Assembly (NCBI GenBank): GCA_041660045.1
Contig: JBAZXA010000013.1
Span: 47,291 to 111,290 of the forward strand
Source: WM-3-3 sp041660045
GTDB lineage: Bacteria > Pseudomonadota > Gammaproteobacteria > Methylococcales > Methylomonadaceae
Length of the DNA stretch: 64,000 nucleotides
Direction: 5' to 3'
How positions within the stretch are numbered: the first letter of the stretch is position 1; each line of letters opens with the position of its first letter. Shown one piece after another: positions 18,838-27,528 of this stretch. The notes below the pieces were generated by a model. That model saw only the letters and a list, made by a program, of their open reading frames with translations, made no database searches and was not told the DNA's origin. The position numbers and the translations under genes were made by a program.

Positions 18838-19778
18838 AATGTACTAAAAAATCCCTGAATTTCTGCTAATAGTTCAGTTTTTTGTATCGCTTGTTGAGGG
18901 TAATCAGAATGCCCTTTTTCCAAGATATACAGTTTTTTGCCTTGCGGTAAGGCATTATAAATACAAAATTGACCAGGTGGCGCCACTACCGGATCAGCCA
19001 ATGCTGCCGCCACATGCACTGGTGCGTGAATATATTTGGCTGCCACAGCCGCATCATAATACTTTAAAACATCAAGAATATTGCTATGCTCCAGGTGATA
19101 GTTCTGCACAGCAGCAGCACTGCCTAACGTTGGCAATTGCAACCGTAAAGCCTGATTGCCAAAGCTAGGCACATTATAATGGCCACGTTGGATGCGGGTA
19201 TCCCAAGGCATTGCCAAGGCACCTATGCCACCGCCAAAACTAATGCCTAGATAACCTATACGGCCTAGGGTAGCAGGATAAAGCTGCTGTAAAACCGAGA
19301 CGGCCAGCCACAAGTCGTCAACACAGCCCCCTAATATATACTTCTCGCGGCTATCTATATTATGCAACACATGTAAGCTAGGGTTATCAGAAACTGACTG
19401 GCACTTACTCCTGGATAAGCCCCGAAAACACGGGAACAGAAACGCCGCATCGCTAATGGGTAGATCAAAATCCGGTTGTTCCCGCCCCCCGTAACCATGG
19501 CCTACAATAATCCCACGTGTCACCTGTCCATGTTTGGGTAGCAATAACCAGCCACCTATATCGAAATTGTCCGTTGAAGTATAGTGAATATCGTAACAGT
19601 CAAAGTCATCATTTTTACAATTGGATACTTGTAACCTGGGCTGAGGATCTAATGCTAGTGCGCGCTGGTAACGTGCTAGCCAGAAGCCCACAAAATCATC
19701 AGCTGGCGGCGGAGGCATAACATCTAGCAATTGCCCTAGGTTGTATCCGTAAGTAGGGTCAAAATTGAGCATGGGCAA
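18834..19778 (-). CDS. Acetyl-xylan-esterase-like (AXE1) hydrolase
   Basis: 314 residues. The AXE1/BAAT-type hydrolase fold is indicated by HGYGGRE (oxyanion region), GISFGGG with nucleophile Ser, Asp in AALADPVVAP and His in EKGHSDYP. No signal peptide is seen, so a deacetylase acting on imported or intracellular acetylated compounds is likelier than an extracellular xylan esterase. It forms an overlapping pair with the esterase downstream, suggesting joint use on one substrate. Confidence 0.8.
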   Translation of the reverse strand: MPMLNFDPTYGYNLGQLLDVMPPPPADDFVGFWLARYQRALALDPQPRLQVSNCKNDDFDCYDIHYTSTDNFDIGGWLLLPKHGQVTRGIIVGHGYGGREQPDFDLPISDAAFLFPCFRGLSRSKCQSVSDNPSLHVLHNIDSREKYILGGCVDDLWLAVSVLQQLYPATLGRIGYLGISFGGGIGALAMPWDTRIQRGHYNVPSFGNQALRLQLPTLGSAAAVQNYHLEHSNILDVLKYYDAAVAAKYIHAPVHVAAALADPVVAPPGQFCIYNALPQGKKLYILEKGHSDYPQQAIQKTELLAEIQGFFSTL

Positions 19779-19837
19779 GCATTTAACTTAGTAATGTTAA
19801 AAAAAGCCTTTATGGAATGGATAGGCGATTAAAATTT

Positions 19838-19895
19838 AAGCCAGTTTTAGCTAAGCAACTGTTTATCTATAATCTACCTACATCCATACTGGCTT
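19838..19895. repeat. Inverted repeat downstream of pit gene
   Basis: AAGCCAGT and ACTGGCTT, eight-bp arms 42 bases apart, lie in the 178-base gap between the AXE1-like and phosphate-transporter genes. It may be part of the pit transcript end or chance. Confidence 0.3.
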
Positions 19896-19956
19896 TATCT
19901 CAACACGGATCCTTTCCAATAGGCTTTACGCCTTTAGGCAACTTGCCCAGTATCGC

Positions 19957-21558
19957 CTAAAACAGATTAGCAAACAACCAGTATAAAGAACCTGAAAGCA
20001 GCATAGCAGCTGGCAAGGTTAAAATCCAAGCCATCGCTAAATTAGCCACAGTCGACCATTGTAAACCTGATTGATTAGCTGCCATAGCACCCGCCACACC
20101 CGACGATAATACTTGTGTAGTGGAGACTGGCAAACCATAAATATCAGCGGCACCGATGGTCAACATTGCCACTAGTTCGGCCGATGCCCCTTGGGCATAC
20201 GTTAAATGTGACTTACCAATTTTTTCTCCAACCGTCACGACAATCCGCTTCCAACCTACCATTGTGCCTAAGCCCAAAGCAATCGCAACGGTTACCTTAA
20301 CCCAAAGCGGAATAAATTTGGTGGCATCGTCTATGTCTTTTTTGAAGGCTTTAAGATTCGCGTTAGTATCAGCATCCAGCGTTACTGGTTTGCTTTTATC
20401 TAGTACTTTGATCGACTCAGACGTTAAATACATATCATTTCTAACATTGGCGACAGCGGCTAAAGGCACGTTGGTAAAACTGCCATATTGTTTCGCTTGC
20501 TTACCAATATCACCAATTACCGCGGCCAAAGCGCCTAGGGTTTCGGGCTGGTATTGCTTAGTCCGGACATACTCAGCCAGTATATGCCGTGGATCGGCCA
20601 TATCGGACTTAACTGCTGTTGTTAACAACGCTTGTTGGGTCACTTGGGAAATGGCGACAAAGTGCTCAATATGATCAACTGGCATCGCACGGTTTAAGGC
20701 ATACGCCATAGGGACGGTGCCAACTAATATCAGCATAATTAAGCCCATACCTTTTTGGCCATCGTTAGATCCGTGGGCAAATGAAACGCCAGTACAGGTT
20801 AATACTAACAAGCCCCGTATCCATAGTGGCGGCGGTGTGTTATCTGCGGGTTCTTGAAATAACTCTTGCCGTTTAACTAGCACCCGCAATAACCATAGCA
20901 ATAGTGCCGCACAACAAAAACCCAATAATGGTGAGAGCAATAATGAATAGCCCACTTTAGTGGCTTGTCCCCAATCTACCCCACTCGTGCCATCACGTCC
21001 ATGCATTAGGGCATTGGCGACACCAACCCCAATAATCGAACCAATTAAAGTGTGTGACGAAGATGCTGGCAGGCCCAATAGCCAAGTGCCAAGATTCCAA
21101 ATAATTGCAGCGATAAGCAAGGCAAAAACCATGGCAAACCCAGCGCTAGATCCCACCTGCAATATCAGCTCTACAGGTAATAGCGAAATGATGCCAAAAG
21201 CGACTGCGCCGCTGGAAAATAACACACCAAGGAAATTAAAACAGCCTGACCATAAGACGGCGAAATTAGCCGGTAATGAATGCGTATAAATTACTGTTGC
21301 TACTGCATTGGCGGTATCATGGAAGCCATTGACAAACTCAAACCCTAAAGCGATCACCAAAGCGACACCTAATAGCACATAAGGTAGCCAGGCAATTTCG
21401 GTATCGCCTGCCGCATTAATGTCATTAACTAAACTGACCACGGCAAACAATAGACCGATAACCAGTAAACTTAAAAAAATTATCGCCGTAACAGGCCCCG
21501 CTTTATGATCAAGATTTGGCCTAGGCTTGACCGCTAGCGTGTCGATAGTTGTCTGCAT
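19957..21558 (-). CDS. pit: Low-affinity inorganic phosphate transporter (Pit family)
   Basis: 533 residues with about ten membrane helices. The duplicated PHO4 signature is visible: GFHDTANAVATVIYTHSLP and, in the second half, ELVAMLTIGAADIYGLPVSTTQVL. A central hydrophilic loop of about 130 residues (roughly 300-420) resembles that of E. coli PitA-like proteins. The protein imports phosphate, usually as a metal-phosphate complex, with protons. No accessory PhoU-like gene is adjacent. Upstream lie several inverted repeats. Confidence 0.92.
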   Translation of the reverse strand: MQTTIDTLAVKPRPNLDHKAGPVTAIIFLSLLVIGLLFAVVSLVNDINAAGDTEIAWLPYVLLGVALVIALGFEFVNGFHDTANAVATVIYTHSLPANFAVLWSGCFNFLGVLFSSGAVAFGIISLLPVELILQVGSSAGFAMVFALLIAAIIWNLGTWLLGLPASSSHTLIGSIIGVGVANALMHGRDGTSGVDWGQATKVGYSLLLSPLLGFCCAALLLWLLRVLVKRQELFQEPADNTPPPLWIRGLLVLTCTGVSFAHGSNDGQKGMGLIMLILVGTVPMAYALNRAMPVDHIEHFVAISQVTQQALLTTAVKSDMADPRHILAEYVRTKQYQPETLGALAAVIGDIGKQAKQYGSFTNVPLAAVANVRNDMYLTSESIKVLDKSKPVTLDADTNANLKAFKKDIDDATKFIPLWVKVTVAIALGLGTMVGWKRIVVTVGEKIGKSHLTYAQGASAELVAMLTIGAADIYGLPVSTTQVLSSGVAGAMAANQSGLQWSTVANLAMAWILTLPAAMLLSGSLYWLFANLF

Positions 21559-21591
21559 TGCAATTATCCAATCACTAAAAAAACAATAGCT

Positions 21592-21677
21592 TACCCCGGC
21601 AGTGTTACAAAAATATTACGCCACTTAAGGCGGTGCTATTCAACAATTCAGAGGGCAATTAAGTTTTTGCCGGGGTA
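21592..21677. repeat. 10-bp inverted repeat upstream of pit
   Basis: The arms are TACCCCGGCA and TGCCGGGGTA, perfectly complementary, with 66 bases between. On the minus strand the loop lies 34 bases upstream of the phosphate-transporter start, so it could shape its mRNA leader. Confidence 0.45.
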
Positions 21678-21912
21678 TCTCTATTACAATCGTGGGAAAA
21701 TCTGTTTGACCAATGCGGAATTCCAGTACCTGTGATTGATCACTTAATCCCAAATAGCGCCTAAATTGTTGTATATCAGGTACTCAGATTAAGCCGTGCC
21801 CTTTAAGCATAAAGCCTTATCGGGGTTTTTATGCCTTAAGCTGATGTTTTCCACACCGCCCAATTAAGGCTGGAAATACATCATCAATAACGCAATGTTT
21901 GTTATGGTACTT

Positions 21913-21932
21913 TTCGCTTAAGGCTAAGCGAA
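21913..21932. repeat. 8-bp tetraloop hairpin
   Basis: TTCGCTTA - AGGC - TAAGCGAA is a perfect 8-bp stem in the gap after the EthD gene. No U-run follows on either strand. Confidence 0.5.
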
Positions 21933-21981
21933 TGCTTAACGACTAGTTTTAAGCCTGGACATCCGTGTCTACTTAAAGAGC

Positions 21982-22308
21982 TTAAAAATCGAAGGTTTCC
22001 ACTTCAGAAATTAAAAACAATGGCGCCCCTCCACTAGAAATTTCAACGGCATGGCCAGCAGTTTCCTGCCCCCCAGCAGAATTCAAACAAGTTTCTAACG
22101 CTGCTAACGTCGGGAAATACACTTCCGCGATCCGGTGATAAGGGGTACTACCACCACCGACACTGGATTGTATTAATGAGGCAACAAAACGGGTTTTACC
22201 GACTAATTTTTCTACCGCCATTGGCACATGCTCATCGGCATAACGGCGTTCAAACACGTCAAGATTGGTAGGGGTTGGATACATAACAATTAATTTTGCC
22301 TGTTTCAT
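21982..22308 (-). CDS. EthD family protein
   Basis: 108 residues matching the EthD / ferredoxin-like dimeric barrel group (VMYPTPTNLDVFERRYADEHVPMA ... YHRIAEVYF). Family members bind or modify small hydrophobic molecules or have no known activity. It is transcribed divergently from a LysR regulator 122 bases away, the classical arrangement of a LysR target gene, so regulation by that protein is likely. Confidence 0.82.
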   Translation of the reverse strand: MKQAKLIVMYPTPTNLDVFERRYADEHVPMAVEKLVGKTRFVASLIQSSVGGGSTPYHRIAEVYFPTLAALETCLNSAGGQETAGHAVEISSGGAPLFLISEVETFDF

Positions 22309-22349
22309 AGTTTTTTTATATAGAATGGTTAAATGAGTGCATATAAAAC

Positions 22350-22365
22350 AATACTTAGTAGTATT
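22350..22365. promoter_or_regulatory. Candidate LysR-type operator 1
   Basis: AATACT-TAGT-AGTATT, a perfect palindrome with 6-bp arms, lies 42 bases before the EthD start in the EthD/LysR divergent region. Its size and AT-rich half-sites fit the T-N11-A type of LysR binding site. Confidence 0.5.
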
Positions 22366-22392
22366 TGTATAATATTACTTATCTATATATTC

Positions 22393-22407
22393 ATAGGTAA
22401 TACCTAT
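22393..22407. promoter_or_regulatory. Candidate LysR-type operator 2
   Basis: ATAGGT-AAT-ACCTAT, 6-bp arms with a 3-base spacer, sits 24 bases before the LysR start and could serve autoregulation. The half-sites differ from those of the first palindrome. Confidence 0.45.
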
Positions 22408-22413
22408 TAAATA

Positions 22414-22427
22414 AGGGGGGGGGGAGG
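22414..22427 (+). repeat. Poly-G tract at the LysR ribosome binding site
   Basis: A run of ten G, then AGGG, ends four bases before ATG 22431 and supplies the Shine-Dalgarno sequence. Homopolymeric G runs are prone to slippage, so length changes would alter spacing or RBS strength. Confidence 0.75.
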
Positions 22428-22430
22428 GTT

Positions 22431-23309
22431 ATGGAAATGCATCAGATCCGATACTTTCTGGCCGTTTGTGATAAGGGTGCGTTTACCCGTGCAGCGCAAT
22501 ATGTTTATGTATCCCAACCATCTTTAACGCAAGCGATTAAGAAACTTGAAGAGGAGTTAGGTGGCGAACTTTTTAAACGTGACCGCTCAGGCTGCCAGCT
22601 GACTTCTTTAGGCCGTTTAGTTGAGCCTAAACTTAGACAAATATTTCAAGAAACCCAGACGATTAAAGCCGAAGCTATTCGTTTTAACCGGCTAAATACG
22701 GTGCCACTTAAAATTGGCTTAATGGCTACTATTGGGGCACAGCGCCTGAGCCCATTTCTGGCCACTTACCAACAAGATTTTCCTCAAATTGAAATGGAGC
22801 TGATTGTTGGTTGTGAAACCAGTTTGCTTAAACAACTAGAAAAAAACGAATTAGATATTGTCATCACCTCGCCTGTATCAGGCATAAATAATCTGCCTTA
22901 TGACGTTTTGATGCTCTATAAAGAACGCTATGTCGTTGCCTTTAACCAGCACCATCGTTTTAACCAAACTGAACAATTAAGCCTTAAAGACATTCAATCC
23001 GAAGCTTATTTAGACCGTCTAAACTGTGAACTACGCGAAATCTTAAAAAACGTATGCCAGGACAGGGGCATAAATTTATACGCCACTTACCGTAGTAATA
23101 ACGAAGCATGGATATTAAATATGGTCCGGGCAGGTATAGGTATCGCCTTAATGCCTGAGTTTTCCCTGGCTTTAAATGATGATAGCGTCAACTACCGTTA
23201 TTTAGTTGACCCAGAACTAAGCCGGACTATCTATGCTATTTATATGCAACAACCACCCGATACTCCAGAATTTGAAAAATTAATTGCAAACCTGGGCAGG
23301 GCATTTTAG
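22431..23309 (+). CDS. LysR-family transcriptional regulator
   Basis: 292 residues. The N-terminal winged helix-turn-helix (about 1-60) has GAFTRAAQYVYVSQPSLTQAIKKLEEELGG-type residues, and the substrate-binding-like effector domain covers 90-290. The ATG 22431 starts the usual MEMHQIRYF sequence. It is divergent from the EthD gene, which is probably its target; two palindromes lie between them. The effector is unknown. The start site is preceded by an unusual G10 tract. Confidence 0.92.
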   Translation: MEMHQIRYFLAVCDKGAFTRAAQYVYVSQPSLTQAIKKLEEELGGELFKRDRSGCQLTSLGRLVEPKLRQIFQETQTIKAEAIRFNRLNTVPLKIGLMATIGAQRLSPFLATYQQDFPQIEMELIVGCETSLLKQLEKNELDIVITSPVSGINNLPYDVLMLYKERYVVAFNQHHRFNQTEQLSLKDIQSEAYLDRLNCELREILKNVCQDRGINLYATYRSNNEAWILNMVRAGIGIALMPEFSLALNDDSVNYRYLVDPELSRTIYAIYMQQPPDTPEFEKLIANLGRAF

Positions 23310-23427
23310 TCCTTGCACGGATCACTCACCGCGAAAAAAACTATTATTCCAGGTTAAGCGCTATACAATTAGATCTTGATAGTATTTTTGGTATGCTTGC
23401 AAACTAGTATCAACTCATTAGAAGTCT

Positions 23428-24504
23428 ATGATAAGGCAAAAAAAGACATTAACAGCAATACGACTAGCGATTATTTTTTTTCTGCTGACAGCAAACTCAA
23501 GCCCAAATTTAGCCGCTGCAAAAATTAACCCCTTATTTCAACCCTTAACGGCTTTAAGCGCCCAACAATTAGCCATTATCGTCAATGATAATGACCCTTT
23601 AAGCGTACGTATTGCCCAGTATTACCAGCAACAGCGTCACATCCCCAAAGCCAATATCATCCACGTCCATTTTCATTTTTTTGGGAACGCTTTGTCGGCA
23701 TCGAGTTTTCTTGAAATTAAGCAAGAAGTCGATAAACAAACACCTAAAGCAGTGCAAGCTTTTGTTTTAACCTGGATAAGGCCGTTTAAAGTCGATTGCA
23801 TGTCTATCACCACAGCTTTTGCGGCTGGGTTTGACCAGTCATTTTGCGCACAAAGCTGCCAAGAAACCCACAAAAGCCCCTATTTTGCTTCAGACAGTCA
23901 AAAACCTTATGCGGATTTTCATTGGCGTCCAACAATGTTGTTGGCAGGCGATACGTTTGCAGACGCTAAACAATTAATAGACCGCGGCATTAAATCGGAC
24001 TTTACCCGCCCTAAAGGCTCCGCTTACCTACTAAAAACCAATGATGTTGCCCGCAGCTCAAGGGCAGTGATATTTCCAACAGTAGCCAAAGCATTTTCTG
24101 GCTTATGGCCTGTTTATTATCTCGAACAAGACAGTATAAAAAATAAGGCTGATGTCATGTTTTATTTCACCGGCTTAACACATGTCCCTAACATTAAAAG
24201 CAATACTTATTTGCCTGGCGCTATCGCAGATCATTTAACCTCTAAAGGCGGTATTTTATCCGGCAGCGATCAAATGGATATTCTAGAATGGATCAAAGCG
24301 GGCGCTACTGCCAGTTACGGTGCCGTAGTAGAACCTTGTAACTTTCCCGCGAAATTTTCTAACCCAGGCATATTGCTTTATTATTATTTACGCGGTAACA
24401 GCTTAATTGAAGCCTATTGGAAAAGTGTCGCCGAACCAGGGCAAGGCGTTTTTATTGGTGAACCGTTGGCAAGACCATTTGGTGCCAGAAAGGCAAGCTT
24501 GTAA
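23428..24504 (+). CDS. TIGR03790 family protein
   Basis: 358 residues with an N-terminal signal helix (cleavage near NLAAA). The opening of the mature part (IVNDNDPLSVRIAQYYQQQRHIPKANI) is characteristic of TIGR03790. A later GSAYLLKTNDVARSSRA segment and GGILSGSDQMDILEWIKAGATASYGAV are also typical. The function is unknown. The protein is probably exported and lacks the C-terminal sorting tail that some relatives carry. It is convergent with the VPLPAA-tail gene. Confidence 0.82.
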   Translation: MIRQKKTLTAIRLAIIFFLLTANSSPNLAAAKINPLFQPLTALSAQQLAIIVNDNDPLSVRIAQYYQQQRHIPKANIIHVHFHFFGNALSASSFLEIKQEVDKQTPKAVQAFVLTWIRPFKVDCMSITTAFAAGFDQSFCAQSCQETHKSPYFASDSQKPYADFHWRPTMLLAGDTFADAKQLIDRGIKSDFTRPKGSAYLLKTNDVARSSRAVIFPTVAKAFSGLWPVYYLEQDSIKNKADVMFYFTGLTHVPNIKSNTYLPGAIADHLTSKGGILSGSDQMDILEWIKAGATASYGAVVEPCNFPAKFSNPGILLYYYLRGNSLIEAYWKSVAEPGQGVFIGEPLARPFGARKASL

Positions 24505-24646
24505 GCTTTAAAAATCAAAATAGCGGCCTGCTTTAGCAAACCGCCCTCCACGGATAAAAAACATAAGACTATGTTTGGATAAATTCAGTTTGATTTAGCT
24601 GTTTTAACCAAAACAAAAATTGTCAAACCTGTTTTCCTATCGGGCA

Positions 24647-25342
24647 TTAAAAATTATATGTGCGTTTAGAATAGGCTAAAAATCCAACCAAGCATGTCCC
24701 AAACAACCACACAGCAGCCGGTAAAGGCACTGATATCCCATCAACAATAGGTAGGCTTGATATGCCTAAAATAATACCTTTCTTTTCAATAAACGCTATA
24801 TCACTGAATGATGCCGTCAAGGCCACTAATATATTTTGCAGCGTAATATTAACACTAGTCGCCCCTATCGATGAAAAATCAACCCCAGCTGTTGCTTCAA
24901 AATCTTTAGTTGGGAAAATACTCGCTTGGTGTACGAAGGCTGATGTTGGCGTAATTTGACCAACTACCTCTGTTAAGGGGTTGCTTAAATCCACTACCCG
25001 TACTTCACCACCTAGTGCAACTTGAGAGCTTGCACCATAACTAATATAGTCCCCTCTTTCGGTTAAACCGACCGAACTGACAAAATTATTGCCTAACGCC
25101 GACACTTTGATATTAAAGGTAGAACTGACAAGATCAACAAAACCTATGCCAGTAGCCCTAAATGATGTTGGGGTAAAATACAAAGAATCCCCTGTGACTA
25201 TTGGCGCTCCAAATAAATCCAATAAGCTGTCATCATAAGTAAACGACACACTATTTCCATTGACCGTTACCAAACTAGCCTGAGCCTGACTAAAAAACGT
25301 CAGCATCAGTAAAAACAAAATTTTCCTACTCATTACTACCAT
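24647..25342 (-). CDS. Exported protein with VPLPAA-type PEP-CTERM-like sorting tail
   Basis: About 231 residues from ATG 25342, chosen because GAGGTG precedes it at five bases; the frame is open further upstream to 25435. A signal peptide (ending near SQAQA) leads to a beta-rich, Thr/Ser/Val-rich body. The C-terminal tail is VPLPAAVWLFG, a hydrophobic helix and basic residues, the PEP-CTERM-like signal recognised by exosortase/archaeosortase-type systems. The sorting enzyme is not in this window. Likely a surface or secreted protein of unknown function. Confidence 0.85.
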   Translation of the reverse strand: MVVMSRKILFLLMLTFFSQAQASLVTVNGNSVSFTYDDSLLDLFGAPIVTGDSLYFTPTSFRATGIGFVDLVSSTFNIKVSALGNNFVSSVGLTERGDYISYGASSQVALGGEVRVVDLSNPLTEVVGQITPTSAFVHQASIFPTKDFEATAGVDFSSIGATSVNITLQNILVALTASFSDIAFIEKKGIILGISSLPIVDGISVPLPAAVWLFGTCLVGFLAYSKRTYNF

Positions 25343-25685
25343 AACACACCTCAAAATCGTGTTTAAAAACGGATCAATGAGGCTTAAAACCAAAAAATTG
25401 ACTGATCTATCGCCTCGCCAAATACAAAGCAGCAATCAAGCCAGAATATAATTTACCTTATGTTACATATAATTATATATTAATATATGACAGTAATATG
25501 ATTTTTTGTCAACATAATTACAATAAATTTTGTCGCTATTACCACAATGCGCACTATTAAAGTGCAAAACAATACTTTAAATTCACGGGGCCGTCATAAT
25601 CCCAGGAGCTCTTGATACCTACCAGGCCTTACCCCTATAACTAAGCTGCTTTGGATTCTTAGGCCCCAAGCCTAGGGCGCGGATT
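25343..25685. other. AT-rich intergenic region
   Basis: 343 bases between the start of the VPLPAA-tail gene and the stop of the SCO-MauG gene. The half next to the VPLPAA gene is very AT-rich and probably holds its promoter. Short hairpins occur (GCACT/AGTGC near 25551-25564; TAGGC/GCCTA near 25660-25675), the latter a weak candidate for the operon terminator. No gene is seen. Confidence 0.5.
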
Positions 25686-27518
25686 TTATGGCTTTATGGT
25701 ATTACCCACAGGGGTAGATAGAGCATTAGAAATTAGCTGGTTGACATTGTCGCCTGTCAACGCAGTTAAAAAAGCGGTCAAATCATCTATTTCATTGGCG
25801 CTTAACTGCAACGGCACTATTAAAGGATCAAGGTTCTCATTAGCGACACCCCCCAGGTTATAAAACTGGATAACATCGCGCAAAGTTGCCAGGGAACCGT
25901 TGTGCATATAAGGTGGTGTTAGGGCGACATTGCGTAGCCCTGGCGTTTTATAGCGCCAGCGGTCAGCAGGGTCTTGGGTGATTTCGTAACGGCCAAGATC
26001 CGAGGGCTTATCTTCCGCCACCGCATGGATCACCTCCGCAGGAACCTGCGCAAAAACACCTGGCGCCAGCTGTACAGCTTGGCTAGCGGGCGCTTTAGAC
26101 ATACTATGCTGATAGCCAATTCCGGTATTATGTAAACTATCATCCGTAAATAGCGCTGCCCTCTCGTTTATGTTATGGCAACTGGCACAATGCGCTTTGC
26201 CGATGAATAAATTAAATCCACGCACGGCAGCTGCGTCCATAGCGTGCTGGTCTTTAGCAAAATACCAGCGGTCAAACGCTGAATTGGCTGAAATTAAGCT
26301 ACGCTCATAACTAGCCAACGCCTTACCTAGGGTTTCCATACCCGCAGGCGCACCAAATGAGTGCTCAAATAGACCGGTATAATCACTGGCTTGGTTGATT
26401 TTTTCAATGACGTATCCTATTGATGGATTCGCCATCTCATTCCGCGCCAACAACGGCCCCCATATTTGCTGTTCCAAGTTTGCTTCACGGCTGTCATAAA
26501 ACAAACGGCGGGCATAAGCCACATTAAATAAGGCCGGTGTATTGCGCCGTACCGTCCGCCCTTCCATGCCCACCGCAGTAGCCAACTCATTATTGGTAAA
26601 ACCCTGTTCCGGCACATGGCACATAGCACATGACATGGTGTTATTAAGCGATAAACGCCGGTCAAAAAACAATTTTCGACCTAAATTAATCTTATCTGCG
26701 TTAATGGGGTTGTCTACTGGGATCGGCACGGCGGGTAAGCCTAGCGGCGGATTTTGTATAAAACCTAGCAAATCAATATCTTGAATGGCCGCTGCTGGAG
26801 TTTGCGCCGATGCTACCGAGAGCAACACCGTTTTAATATCATTGATGAGGGTATCTGGATGTAAAAAAGCAACACTGTATATATTACGGATCTGTTTATT
26901 TTGATCGATCAGGTAAACCCGTAAATTATGCGAGAAAGTGCCGGTAAATTGACCCTTGTCATCGTAAACTTTTTCTATTGCTTGTTGGTAATGATCAAGT
27001 ATCGGCTTTAAATGCCGCTCTGAGCGCGTGGTTAAAAATTGCCAATCGACGGCTTGCCCTTGAAAAGCCTCGCCGTAATGCCGCATTTGTTCTACCGTAT
27101 CATATTCCGGGTTAAAGCTCAGTGTTAACAAACGCAGCTGTGCCGCTAATTCTGGCGATTTATTCAAGCGTGTTTTGATTTGATGCAGAACCGATGTTGC
27201 TAATGGACAACCATTGATATCACTACAGGTTGCATAAATAAAACTAAGTACAGTTATCTTTCCATCCATTAGGCTATGCAATGTTTGGTCATGGCCTAAA
27301 CTATCCAACACATTACCATTTGCCGCCTCCCCTAGTACGGGTAACTGGTAGGTTCCGGGTAGTGGCGCTGAAAATGTTAAGGCCTCATAACCTGGCGCTA
27401 ATATCTGCGCATCTGCTAATACAGGGGCATTACCCCCTAAACTCACTAACCAAAGTATTAGGCTAGGTAAAACGGGTGTCCAATTAGACACCCGTTTTAA
27501 TAGAACAGGAATTCTCAT
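25686..27518 (-). CDS. SCO1/SenC - MauG fusion (copper chaperone / dihaem peroxidase)
   Basis: About 610 residues from ATG 27518, 10 bases after the mtoX stop and giving a good signal peptide; the frame is open to 27590. The N-terminal half is a SCO-like thioredoxin fold with cysteines spaced CX5C (YATCSDINGCPLA; the usual SCO spacing is CX3C) and a conserved His (FSHNLRVYLID). The C-terminal half is a dihaem cytochrome-c-peroxidase/MauG domain with two CXXCH sites (CAMCH, CASCH) and the PALFNVAYARRLFYD segment. In Hyphomicrobium the mtoX gene is followed by separate SCO1/SenC and mauG genes thought to mature methanethiol oxidase. Here they are one polypeptide, presumably with the same periplasmic role. 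Confidence 0.88.
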   Translation of the reverse strand: MRIPVLLKRVSNWTPVLPSLILWLVSLGGNAPVLADAQILAPGYEALTFSAPLPGTYQLPVLGEAANGNVLDSLGHDQTLHSLMDGKITVLSFIYATCSDINGCPLATSVLHQIKTRLNKSPELAAQLRLLTLSFNPEYDTVEQMRHYGEAFQGQAVDWQFLTTRSERHLKPILDHYQQAIEKVYDDKGQFTGTFSHNLRVYLIDQNKQIRNIYSVAFLHPDTLINDIKTVLLSVASAQTPAAAIQDIDLLGFIQNPPLGLPAVPIPVDNPINADKINLGRKLFFDRRLSLNNTMSCAMCHVPEQGFTNNELATAVGMEGRTVRRNTPALFNVAYARRLFYDSREANLEQQIWGPLLARNEMANPSIGYVIEKINQASDYTGLFEHSFGAPAGMETLGKALASYERSLISANSAFDRWYFAKDQHAMDAAAVRGFNLFIGKAHCASCHNINERAALFTDDSLHNTGIGYQHSMSKAPASQAVQLAPGVFAQVPAEVIHAVAEDKPSDLGRYEITQDPADRWRYKTPGLRNVALTPPYMHNGSLATLRDVIQFYNLGGVANENLDPLIVPLQLSANEIDDLTAFLTALTGDNVNQLISNALSTPVGNTIKP

Positions 27519-27528
27519 TCCCCGCAGG

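Larger units (their letters stand above)
21559..21981. other. 423-base intergenic region with several inverted repeats
   Basis: No gene is seen. It holds a 10-bp perfect inverted repeat (TACCCCGGCA 21592-21601, TGCCGGGGTA 21668-21677), a hairpin TTCGCTTA-AGGC-TAAGCGAA at 21913-21932, and an imperfect stem around CATAAA/TTTATG (about 21804-21839). Words of the type TTAAGGC recur. No classical Pho box was found. Confidence 0.55.
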
